Assembly (NCBI RefSeq): GCF_000725625.1
Contig: NZ_JOHS01000031.1
Coordinates: 1-64,000 of the forward strand
Direction: 5' to 3'
Source of the DNA: Streptomyces sp. NRRL F-6676
GTDB lineage: Bacteria > Actinomycetota > Actinomycetes > Streptomycetales > Streptomycetaceae
DNA: 64,000 bases
The position numbers were made by a program, and so were the translations under genes. Below are positions 30,040-39,313 of the stretch, one piece after another (the stretch's first letter is position 1; every line of letters begins with the position of its first letter). The notes beneath the pieces are model-generated. The model had not been told where the DNA came from, made no database searches, and saw nothing but the letters and a program-made list of their open reading frames with translations.

Positions 30040-30066
30040 CTCCGACCCACGCGGTCGGGTGTGTCG
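30040..30066 (-). promoter_or_regulatory. 27-nt leader element shared with rpsL
   Basis: Identical over 27 of 27 bases to 47146-47172 upstream of rpsL, in the same orientation. It contains CCGACC, five bases and GGTCGG, a 6-bp stem, preceded by CGACACA. It ends 69 nt before the rpsJ ATG. Confidence 0.8.
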
Positions 30067-30477
30067 CACTCCCGCCGACACAGATGTCCCTTGGTTCGAA
30101 CATCCCTGCTGTGGGAAGTGCGGGCCCTTCCGGAACCGCGGACCAGGGGCGAGAGGCCCACCGGGTGCCTGGCCGGTACCCCGCTGACGCTTCCCGGAAG
30201 ATTCCCGTACGTCCGCCCCAGAGCTGCCCGAGGGCAGTTGGGACGACGAGTACTGTGGGACTCGCTTCCGGTCCTCCCGGCGGGAGGCGCGCAGCATCGG
30301 CACTCGACCGAGCAACCCCGCTAGTCTGCCATACGGGGCGCTTCGCGCGCCAATTGGGCGGAGGAGAATACCCCTAAGGTGATCTGGATCAAACCAACGG
30401 GGGTCGGGGGCGCCTGAGAGCGCGGGAGTCCGGCGTTCACCGGCGGGTGCGCGTGCCGTGTGGCCGGCCGCGCCATT

Positions 30478-30504
30478 CCCCGCGCCCCTGACGGGGCGGG
30501 GGCA
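30478..30504. terminator. probable terminator downstream of marR
   Basis: REP-like stem: CCCCGCGCCCC pairs, with a one-base bulge, with GGGGCGGGG around TGAC. It lies about 30 nt after the marR stop. Confidence 0.5.
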
Positions 30505-30570
30505 GTGCGGGGGGGGGCGCGTCACCGAGCCCCTAACTCGGCGGGGGGCAGTGCGGGGGACGCGTCACCG
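30497..30570. repeat. direct repeat spanning the marR stop codon
   Basis: Two copies, about 30497-30527 and 30542-30570, of a G-rich GGGGGCAGTGCGGGGG segment followed by CGCGTCACCG. They differ only by the G-run length and one base. One copy encodes the last residues of MarR, the other lies just past its stop. Confidence 0.75.
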
Positions 30571-31024
30571 CGCCGTGGGAGGCGTACAGGGTGCGCAGGG
30601 CGGCGGTCAGGGTCGCCGTCGTCGCCTCGTCCAGCGGAGCGAGGAAGTCACGTTCGACACGCTCCCGCGCCTCGTCCGCCTCACGCCGGCACCGCTTCCC
30701 CTCCGCCGTCAGCCGGACGACGTTCCGCCGCCGGTCGCGCTCGCTGCGGCGCCGTTCGACCAGGCCCTTGCCCTCCAGGCCGTCGATGAGCGCGACCATC
30801 GTCGTGCGGTCCACCCCGAGCCGCCCCGCGAGCTCCATCTGCGACCACTCCTGGCCGCCCCCCTCGATCGTCGAGAGCACCCCCAGCTCGCGCGGATTCA
30901 TCCCGTACGGCGCCAGCGCCGCCGTCATCCGCTCGCTGAGCCGGAAATAGGCGTGCTTGAACAGGTAGCCCAGCCTCGTGGCCAGGACACCGGAGGGGTC
31001 ACCGGGGAGATACGCGCCCGTCAT
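30533..31024 (-). CDS. MarR-family transcriptional regulator
   Basis: 163 aa from ATG 31022-31024; ATG 31028-31030 two codons upstream is an alternative, but the -10 box position makes 31024 the likely start of a leaderless transcript. The winged-helix fold includes RELGVLSTIEGGGQEWSQMELAGRLGVDRTTMVALIDGLE (recognition helix about 65-85) and the wing ERRRSERDRRRNVVRLT. The last residues (THPPHC-like Pro-rich tail) are encoded by a repeated segment. It is divergent from the MFS exporter and probably represses it and itself through the 31046-31077 repeat. Confidence 0.9.
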   Translation of the reverse strand: MTGAYLPGDPSGVLATRLGYLFKHAYFRLSERMTAALAPYGMNPRELGVLSTIEGGGQEWSQMELAGRLGVDRTTMVALIDGLEGKGLVERRRSERDRRRNVVRLTAEGKRCRREADEARERVERDFLAPLDEATTATLTAALRTLYASHGAVTRPPHCPPPS

Positions 31025-31030
31025 ACCCAT

Positions 31031-31036
31031 AGCGTA
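31031..31036 (-). promoter_or_regulatory. -10 box for a leaderless marR transcript
   Basis: On the minus strand TACGCT is followed by exactly 6 nt (ATGGGT) and then ATG 31024. The -35 region would fall at about 31054-31060, inside the tandem repeat next door, which suits autorepression. Confidence 0.55.
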
Positions 31037-31045
31037 TCCTGGGGT

Positions 31046-31077
31046 CTGACGATCAGCGGTACTGACGATCCGCACTA
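31046..31077. promoter_or_regulatory. tandem 16-bp repeat, candidate MarR operator
   Basis: Two adjacent 16-bp units, 31046-31061 and 31062-31077, share 13 of 16 bases, both starting CTGACGATC. They lie in the 130-bp gap between divergent marR and the exporter, over the expected marR -35. A smaller inverted repeat ATAC-N7-GTAT overlaps the marR -10 at 31023-31037. Confidence 0.6.
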
Positions 31078-31154
31078 GTGACGGTCGGGCCGGCGGCCCG
31101 AGCACACCGGCCCTCACCAACCCTCACAAACCCAAGGAAGCGACACCCCGCGAC

Positions 31155-32675
31155 ATGAGCGACTCCTCATCCGTCGACGCCATACGCACGGCGCCGGCAC
31201 CCACCTCCGGCCGTGCCGTCGAGGAACCGGACCCCCGCCGCTGGTGGGGTCTGGTCGTCATCGCGCTGGCCCAGCTGATGGTCGTCCTCGACGCGACCAT
31301 CGTGAACATCGCGCTGCCGTCCGCGCAGAAGGCGCTGGACATGACCGACGGCAACCGCCAGTGGGTCATCACCGCCTACACCCTCGCCTTCGGCGGCCTG
31401 CTGCTCCTCGGCGGCCGCATCGCCGACCTCGTCGGCCGCAAGCGCACCTTCATCATCGGCCTGGTCGGCTTCGCCGTCGCCTCCGCGATCGGCGGCGCGG
31501 CCGGCAGCTCCGGGATGCTCTTCGCCGCCCGCGCGCTCCAGGGCGTCTTCGGCGCCGTCCTCGCGCCCTCCGCGCTCTCCCTGATGACCACGACGTTCAC
31601 CGACCCGCGCGAGCGCGGCAAGGCGTTCGGCATCTACGGCGCCATCGCGGGCGCGGGCGCCGCGCTCGGCCTGCTGCTGGGCGGCGTGCTGACCTCGTAC
31701 GCGAACTGGCGCTGGTGCCTGTACGTCAACATCCCGATCGCGATCGTCGCGGTGATCGGCGCCGTCATGCTGCTGCACGACCGCCCCGGCCACAGCGAGG
31801 CCAGGCTGGACGTCCCCGGCGTCATCCTCGGCTGCGGCGGCCTGGTCGCCGTCGTCTACGGCTTCTCCGAGGCCGAGCCGCGCGGCTGGAGCGACAGCCT
31901 GGTGCTGATCCTGCTCTTCGGCGGCCTGGCGCTGCTCGTGGCGTTCGTCTTCTGGCAGACGAAGGCGAAGTCCCCGCTGCTGCCGCTGCGGATCCTGAGC
32001 GACCGCAACCGCGCGGGCTCCTTCCTGACGATGGCCCTCGCCACGATCGGCATGTTCGGTCTGTTCCTGTTCATGACCTACTACCTCCAGGGCATCCTCG
32101 GATACTCCCCGGTCAGGAGTGGTCTGGCGTTCCTGCCGATGTCCGCGTCGATCATCATCGGCTCCACCCAGATCTCCGCCCGGCTGCTGCCGCGCGTGCC
32201 CGCCCGCATGCTGATGGTGCCCGGCATGCTGCTCGCCGCCTCCGGGCTCCTGGTGCTGACCCAGCTCGGCGTCGACTCCGCGTACGCCACGCACATCCTC
32301 CCGGCCGAACTGCTGCTGGGGCTCGGCATGGGTCTGACCTTCATGCCGGTCTTCTCCACCGCGACCCACGGCGTCCGGCCGCAGGACGCGGGCGTGACCT
32401 CGGCGATGGTCAACACCTCGCAGCAGGTGGGCGGTTCGCTCGGCACAGCGCTGCTGAACACGATCGCCACATCGGCGACCTCGACGTACGTCGCCGGCCA
32501 CCTCACCGACCCCTCGCGCAAGGCGCAGGTGCTGCGGGAGGGCATCGTGCACGGCTACACGACCGCCATCTGGTGGGGCGTGGCCGCCATGCTGATCGCC
32601 GCCGTGGCCTCGGGCGTCCTGGTCACCGCCCGCCCCCAGGGCCGCGGCGCCCCGGCGGGCGCGGGCGCGCACTGA
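31155..32675 (+). CDS. MFS drug:proton antiporter, DHA2 (EmrB/QacA-like) family
   Basis: 506 aa with about 14 hydrophobic segments, the DHA2 count. Conserved motifs: LDATIVNIALPSAQ in helix 1, GRIADLVGRKR (motif A, about 93-103) and GAIAGAGAALGLLLGGVLTS (motif C, antiporter) in helix 5. It is expected to export hydrophobic drugs or a metabolite using the proton gradient. The ATG at 31155 is preceded by AAGGAAG at some distance. Divergent marR next door suggests substrate-induced expression. A hairpin follows its stop. Confidence 0.93.
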   Translation: MSDSSSVDAIRTAPAPTSGRAVEEPDPRRWWGLVVIALAQLMVVLDATIVNIALPSAQKALDMTDGNRQWVITAYTLAFGGLLLLGGRIADLVGRKRTFIIGLVGFAVASAIGGAAGSSGMLFAARALQGVFGAVLAPSALSLMTTTFTDPRERGKAFGIYGAIAGAGAALGLLLGGVLTSYANWRWCLYVNIPIAIVAVIGAVMLLHDRPGHSEARLDVPGVILGCGGLVAVVYGFSEAEPRGWSDSLVLILLFGGLALLVAFVFWQTKAKSPLLPLRILSDRNRAGSFLTMALATIGMFGLFLFMTYYLQGILGYSPVRSGLAFLPMSASIIIGSTQISARLLPRVPARMLMVPGMLLAASGLLVLTQLGVDSAYATHILPAELLLGLGMGLTFMPVFSTATHGVRPQDAGVTSAMVNTSQQVGGSLGTALLNTIATSATSTYVAGHLTDPSRKAQVLREGIVHGYTTAIWWGVAAMLIAAVASGVLVTARPQGRGAPAGAGAH

Positions 32676-32696
32676 GCGCACACCCGGTGGCACCGA

Positions 32697-32740
32697 ACGG
32701 CCGCCGTGCGCGGGGCGAACGCCACGCGTGCGGCGGCCGT
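32697..32740 (+). terminator. terminator of the MFS exporter gene
   Basis: Arms 32697-32706 and 32731-32740 (ACGGCCGCCG and complement) pair perfectly over 10 bp and continue with weaker pairs inward. It is 22 nt after the stop. Confidence 0.7.
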
Positions 32741-32968
32741 CGCGTTCCCGGCCGACGTCCGCCGCGCACCACCTCCGGTGATCGACATCACGCCCCCAGG
32801 TGAACGGAACCCGTCCTCCCGGGGAACCCCGCCTCTCTCGCTCCCCTCTCCTCAGTCGGAAGCCGCACGGACCGGCGCGCAGTGCGCGGCCCGGCCCCGG
32901 GCGGCCCAAGTACCACTGAGCACCGCAGCGCACCCGACCGCTGCAAGGCGGCGATCGGAGTGTGGAGC

Positions 32969-35097
32969 ATGCGGTTCAGGCATGTCCGGGCTGCGTGGGC
33001 AGACAGGGCGAAACGACACACGGAGGACAGTGCGCGCACCGGCGGCGCCGGGACCGGCAGAGCCGGTACCGCCCGGCGGGCCGTGCTCGTCGGGGGTGGT
33101 GTCGGGCTGGGCGGGGCCGTCGTCGGGTACGGCCTGTCCCGGGCCGGCGGCGCCTCCGCGAAGGCGCCCACCGCCGGTCCGGCCCCCGTCACGGGGCGCC
33201 CCGCCGTGCAGGGCAGGCGCGCGCTGGTGATGCAGGTCCTCGCGCACCCGGACGACGACTTGTACTTCATGAACCCGGACACCCAGTACGCGGTGGCCGC
33301 CGGGGCCCCGCTCGTCTGCGTGTACGTCACCGCGGGCGAGGCCAACGGCGTCAACAAGATCCCGGGGCGCCCGCGCCAGCCCGCCGACAAGGCCGCGTAC
33401 TCCTCCGCCCGCCACCAGGGCCTGCGGCAGAGCTACGCGACCCAGCTCGGGCTCCCCGTGTTCATTCGATGGAATGAATCCGTGCTCAGCCTGCCCGGGG
33501 GGCACCGCGCCGAGCTGAACACCCTCGAACACCAGGGCCGCCGGGTCGAGCTGGTCCATCTCGACCTGGCCATGCACACGCCGTTCCGGCGCATGGGCGT
33601 TCCCGCGCTGTGGCAGCAGACCGGGCTGCGGCTGGCCACCGTCATCGCCGACGGCTCACCGCTGCGGACCGTGCGGTCGTACGACCACGAGGAGCTGCTC
33701 GACGTCCTCGTCGGGCTGTTCACGCACTATCGGCCCACCCTCGTGCACACGCTGGACCCCGATCCGGACATCCAGCTCAGCGACCGGCTCACCCGGATCC
33801 GCGACAGCGAGCAGCCCGGCTACTCCGACCACGCCGACCACACCGCCGTCGCCTCCTTCACCTGGGCCGCGCTGGCCCGCTGGGCGCGGACGGACTCGCC
33901 GGACGGGCCGCCGCCGTTCACCACGGTCTCCTACCGCGGCTACTACAACCACCACTGGCCGGACAACCTCCCGCCCGCCGTCCTGGGGCCCAAAGCCTCG
34001 CACCTGGTGCCCTACGGCGGCTCCCCGGAGTGGAAGTGCGGCAACGCGGCCGGCTGCGGCGACTACAACGTCGGCGGCGACCAGCCGCTGACCAACCGCA
34101 AGCACTGGGTCCGTTCCACGCACTACCGCCACCCCGGCCCCCGGCTCGCGCTGACCGAGGCGGCGGACGGGCGGCTGACGGCGTACGGGGTGCTCGGGAT
34201 GCGGGTGGTGCGCTGGCGCGAGTCCGCGGACGGGACGTTCGGCGAGCCGGCCGACCTGGGCGGCGGCCCGCTGGCGCCGGCGCTGGGCTCGGCGGTGCTG
34301 GACGACGGCCGGCTGCTGCTGTTCGCGCTGCGGTTCGCGGCCTTGCAGGGGCTGGGCGGGGCCAACACGCGGGAGATCGTGGCGCTGGAGCAGCGCGCGC
34401 CCGGCGGCCGCTTCAAGGCGTGGACGGGGCTCGGCAACCCCGAGGGCACCGACGCGGACCGGGGCCGGCGGATCGGCGTCCCCGTCGCGGTCACGGCGCC
34501 CGACGGCCGCGTCCACCTGTTCGTGCGCAACGCCGATCAGGGGATCAGCACCCGCGTCCGGGAGACCGGCGGCGCCTGGTCGCCGTGGCGGGACCTGGGC
34601 GGCGGGCAGGTGCAGGACGGGCTGACCGCGGTGGTGGGGGCGGACGGCGAGGTGCACGTGTACGCGCCGGGCCGCGACGCCGTGCACCACTGGACCCCGC
34701 AGGGCCCCTCCCCCGCCCCGGGCGTCGGGACGGGCGCGGCGGCTCCCGCGGACGCGATAGCCGTGGCGGGCGGACACCTGTACTACCGTCCGCCCGCCTC
34801 CGCCAGGCTCCTCGCCCCCGCGGGCGGGGCCGTGTCCTTCCCCGGCTACGGGCCGGTCGTCGCGGCCGGGTCCCATCTGCTGGGCCGGGCGCTGGACGGC
34901 CGGCTCCGCCTCGTCCACCGCGGGACCGGCAGGCACGTCACGTCCACGACGGAGGCGCTGGACGGCTCCGTGCTGCACGCCTCGCGCCGCCGGGGCCCGG
35001 TCGCCGCGGGCCTGACCCCGGAGGGCCGGCCCTGGCTGTGGCAGCCGGACCCGTCGCCCGAACCGTCCGAGTCGTCGGAGGCACCGGCCCGCAAGGT

Positions 35098-35101
<4 letters not shown>
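32969..35101 (+). CDS. secreted PIG-L family deacetylase with C-terminal repeat domain
   Basis: 710 aa from ATG 32969, with CGGAG 9 nt upstream. The N-terminus carries ARRAVLVGGGVGLGGAVVGYG (about 36-55), a twin-arginine-like signal. The LmbE/PIG-L domain (about 84-330) has the zinc motif AHPDDD (92-97) and GYSDHADH, typical of N-acetylglucosaminyl-type deacetylases. The C-terminal half (about 385-705) is built of Trp/Gly/Asp repeats such as WSPWRDLGGGQVQDG, consistent with a beta-propeller lectin-like fold. Substrate is unknown; an extracellular N-acetylated sugar or glycan is the natural guess. It converges with gdhA. Confidence 0.85.
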
Positions 35102-36719
<1,618 letters not shown>

Positions 36720-38003
36720 TCACGTCCGTGTGACCGTCCCGCAGGCGTCGCGGTCGGTCTCGTCCGTCAGCGTGTCGCTGCGGTCGTACGGGTCCGCCGC
36801 CGCGCCCGTGGCGGGGGCGCCCGTGGGGGCGTCGCCGGGGAAGACGGTGTGGATGTAGCCGTCGTGGACGCCGCACTCGAAGTTGTAGAACTCGGCGTCG
36901 TTCTCGGCGAGCGAGAGCTTGCCCTTGGTGGCGATCCACCTGGCCGGGTCGGCGAGCGTCATGGTCAGCTCGCGGCGCACGACGGTGCGCGCCACCCGGC
37001 TGTCGCCGTCCGCCTCCGTGTGCACGAGCGGGTAGACGAAGCTGTAGTCCGCGTGCACCCGCACCTGACCCGGCTTCCCGGCCTCGAACGTCAGGTGGCC
37101 GCGCACCTTGACCGTGTCGCCGGCGAGCCGCACCTGCTCGGGGTCGAAGCGGGTGACGTAGTTCAGCGGGTCGTTCTCGCGCCCCGGGGCGCGCAGCGCG
37201 CTCCGGATGCCGGACAGCAGCTTCGGCTGTTCGGGGTCCAGGAGCGCCAGCGCCGCCTTCGGCTCGCCGCCGCGCAGCACCTTCGGGTCCAGGTTGGCCG
37301 CGACCAGGAACTCCTTCGTGCGGCGCAGCGCCAGCGCCACGTCGTCCTTGCTCATGCCGCCGACGGCCTTGGCGGCCGGCAGCACGATGGCGTCCGGGCC
37401 CCCGGCCCAGGAGCGGGCCGGGGAGCCGAGGAACGGGTGGTCACGGGTGGGCGCCCTGACCTGGCCCACCTCGCCGGGCGCCCCGGTCGGCAGCGCGGTC
37501 TCGGCCGGGAGCGCGGTGGGGACCGAGTCCGCCGACCCGCCCCCGGAGAACCGGTCGAGGAGCAGTGACGGGCGGATGGCGACCACCGCCAGCGCCACCG
37601 CGGCCACCACGCCGACGGCCGACCACACCCCCCGCCGGCGCCCGCGGCCGCCGTTCATCTCCTGCCAGGCGGGGCCCGTGCGCCAGCCGGGCGGGGTCGC
37701 GGGAGCGGACCGCGCCGCCTTCCGGCCGCCCCGGCGCCACCGCCGGCCGCCCCTGCCGCCCCGCTCCGCCGCCTCGTCCTGCTCCCGCAGCCGCCGGGCC
37801 ACCATCCGGGCCCGCGCCGACGGCTCCTTCGGCGGGGCCGCGCCACCGCCCTCCGCCGCGTCGCGCTGGAACGCCGCCCACTCCTCGTCGGATAGGGAGG
37901 ACGGCATCGAGGACGCCGCGGGGGCCGACTCCTCGTCGGGCTGTTCGGGGGGCGGAACGGTGCTCACGGGCTCACTCTCGGGGTGCTGTACGTCGTGCTG
38001 CAC
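36720..38003 (-). CDS. membrane-anchored protein of unknown function
   Basis: 427 aa from GTG 38001-38003; GTG 37965-37967 (12 codons later) is an alternative, and neither has a good ribosome site. The cytoplasmic part is acidic then Arg/Gly-rich (RGGRGGRRWRRGGRK, about 81-95). One transmembrane helix (about 126-143) follows GRRRG, and the exported domain (about 160-400) includes PEQVRLAGDTVKVRGHLTFEAG, LVHTEADGDSRVARTVVRREL and two Cys. Its extracellular part may be an NTF2-like fold, but this is a guess. No named domain recognised. Confidence 0.85.
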   Translation of the reverse strand: MQHDVQHPESEPVSTVPPPEQPDEESAPAASSMPSSLSDEEWAAFQRDAAEGGGAAPPKEPSARARMVARRLREQDEAAERGGRGGRRWRRGGRKAARSAPATPPGWRTGPAWQEMNGGRGRRRGVWSAVGVVAAVALAVVAIRPSLLLDRFSGGGSADSVPTALPAETALPTGAPGEVGQVRAPTRDHPFLGSPARSWAGGPDAIVLPAAKAVGGMSKDDVALALRRTKEFLVAANLDPKVLRGGEPKAALALLDPEQPKLLSGIRSALRAPGRENDPLNYVTRFDPEQVRLAGDTVKVRGHLTFEAGKPGQVRVHADYSFVYPLVHTEADGDSRVARTVVRRELTMTLADPARWIATKGKLSLAENDAEFYNFECGVHDGYIHTVFPGDAPTGAPATGAAADPYDRSDTLTDETDRDACGTVTRT

Positions 38004-38110
38004 GGATGGGCCGTGCGGGGGGCCCGATCATTCCTAGGCTCCGTATCCGCAGTTCACAAGGGGTGCACAGGGCCGTCACGAGAGCTGTGATCCAACCGGT
38101 ACGGGTTCGA

Positions 38111-38149
38111 GGCCCGCCCGTACGTCCGTACGACCGCACCGGGCGGGCC
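38111..38149 (-). terminator. terminator of the GH10 xylanase gene
   Basis: Arms 38111-38120 and 38140-38149 (GGCCCGCCCG and complement) pair perfectly over 10 bp; the loop has a small palindrome (TACGTCCGTA). It begins 10 nt after the xylanase stop. Confidence 0.75.
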
Positions 38150-38158
38150 CCGCCTCCC

Positions 38159-39265
38159 TCAGCCGCGCCGTGCCAGTTCCGCCCGCAGCGCCTCGTACGC
38201 CGGCTTGCGGCCGAAGTCCGCGTCGAGGAGGTTCGCCTCGCCCTCGCCCTCGAAGGTGCCGGGCACCCAGGAGTACTTGTCGGTGAAGCCCCACACCGTG
38301 AACGACGTGCAGCCCCTCGTCGCCAGGCAGGCGGCGAGCAGCGCCCGGTAGTCGGAGGCCTGCCGGGTCAGCTTCGCCTCGTCGGACGGCGTGTACATCC
38401 GCACGTCGGCCTCGGTGATCGCGGTGCGCAGCCCGAGCCGGTCGAAGCGGGCCAGGTTGTCGGCGAGGTCGGCCGGGAAGCCGTACTGGATGTCGAGGTG
38501 GGCCTGGACGCCCATGCCCTGCACCGGAACTCCCTCGGCGCGCAGCTTCTTCGCCAGTTCGTAGTAGGCGGTCGACTTCGCGTTGACGCCTTCGACGTTG
38601 TAGTCGTTCATGAACAGCTTGGCCTTGGGGTCGGCCCGGTGCGCCCAGCGGAAGGCGTCGGCGATGTACGACGGGCCGAGTTGCCGCAGCCAGAGCGAGT
38701 CGCGCAGGGTGCCGTCGTCGTTGAACACCTCGTTGACGACGTCCCACTGGTAGATCCTGCCCTTGAAGTGCGTGACCTCGGCGGTGATGTGGTCGCGCAG
38801 GATGCCCCGGAGCGCCTTCGCGTCGAGGGAGCCGTCGGCGACGCCGTCGGTCAGCCAGGCCGGGAGCTGGTTGTGCCAGAGCAGGGTGTGCCCGCGGACC
38901 TGCTGGCCGTGGGCGCGGGCGAAGCGGACCAGCTCGTCCGCCTGCGACCAGTCGTACCGGCCCCGCTCCGGCTCGACGACCTCCCACTTCATGACGTTCT
39001 CCGCGGTGACCGAGCTGAACTCCCGGGCGGTGGTGGCCCGGTAGACGCTGTCGTCGGCGAGTGCGGTGGTGTCGACGGCGGTGCCGATCAGGACGTGCCG
39101 GCGGTCGGCGAGCTCGCGCAGCGAGGAGTCGGCGGGCTTGTGGTGGCCCTTGCCGTGCTGCCCGTGGCCGGCGTGCGCCTGTGCCGTGCCGGCGGCGGTC
39201 GCCACCAGGGCCGCGCTCAGCACGGCGACGGCGGCTCTTCGCAGGGTGGTGCGGTGGGGGTGCAT
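38159..39265 (-). CDS. secreted endo-1,4-beta-xylanase, GH10
   Basis: Cleaves xylan backbones outside the cell. 368 aa with a Sec signal peptide (about 1-30, ending GTAQA-HA) and a His/Gly-rich linker (HAGHGQHGKGHH), then a single GH10 barrel. The acid/base is Glu179 in WDVVNEVF and the nucleophile Glu285 in TEADVRM; WHNQLPAWL and the C-terminal WGFTDKYSW substrate residues are present. There is no carbohydrate-binding module. Start ATG 39265 has GAGAGGAAA upstream. It begins 48 nt after the GH115 stop on the same strand, so the two form an operon. Confidence 0.94.
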   Translation of the reverse strand: MHPHRTTLRRAAVAVLSAALVATAAGTAQAHAGHGQHGKGHHKPADSSLRELADRRHVLIGTAVDTTALADDSVYRATTAREFSSVTAENVMKWEVVEPERGRYDWSQADELVRFARAHGQQVRGHTLLWHNQLPAWLTDGVADGSLDAKALRGILRDHITAEVTHFKGRIYQWDVVNEVFNDDGTLRDSLWLRQLGPSYIADAFRWAHRADPKAKLFMNDYNVEGVNAKSTAYYELAKKLRAEGVPVQGMGVQAHLDIQYGFPADLADNLARFDRLGLRTAITEADVRMYTPSDEAKLTRQASDYRALLAACLATRGCTSFTVWGFTDKYSWVPGTFEGEGEANLLDADFGRKPAYEALRAELARRG

Positions 39266-39313
39266 GGGTTTCCTCTCTGCGGAATGGGGGGGTGGGTCGG
39301 TGTGCCGCGCGCG

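Larger units (their letters stand above)
29971..30532 (-). other. rpsJ leader and promoter region
   Basis: 562 bp without a gene between marR and rpsJ. From rpsJ outward it holds the shared 27-nt element (30040-30066), a TGTGTCG/CGACACA stem (30060-30066 with 30076-30082), a possible promoter with -35 TTGATC (30387-30392), 16 nt and -10 TATTCT (30365-30370), a second candidate -10 CAGACT (30323-30328), and the marR terminator and repeat near 30478-30527. The AT-richer patch at 30350-30395 is the best place for a promoter, but the spacing and sequence are not consensus. Confidence 0.55.
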
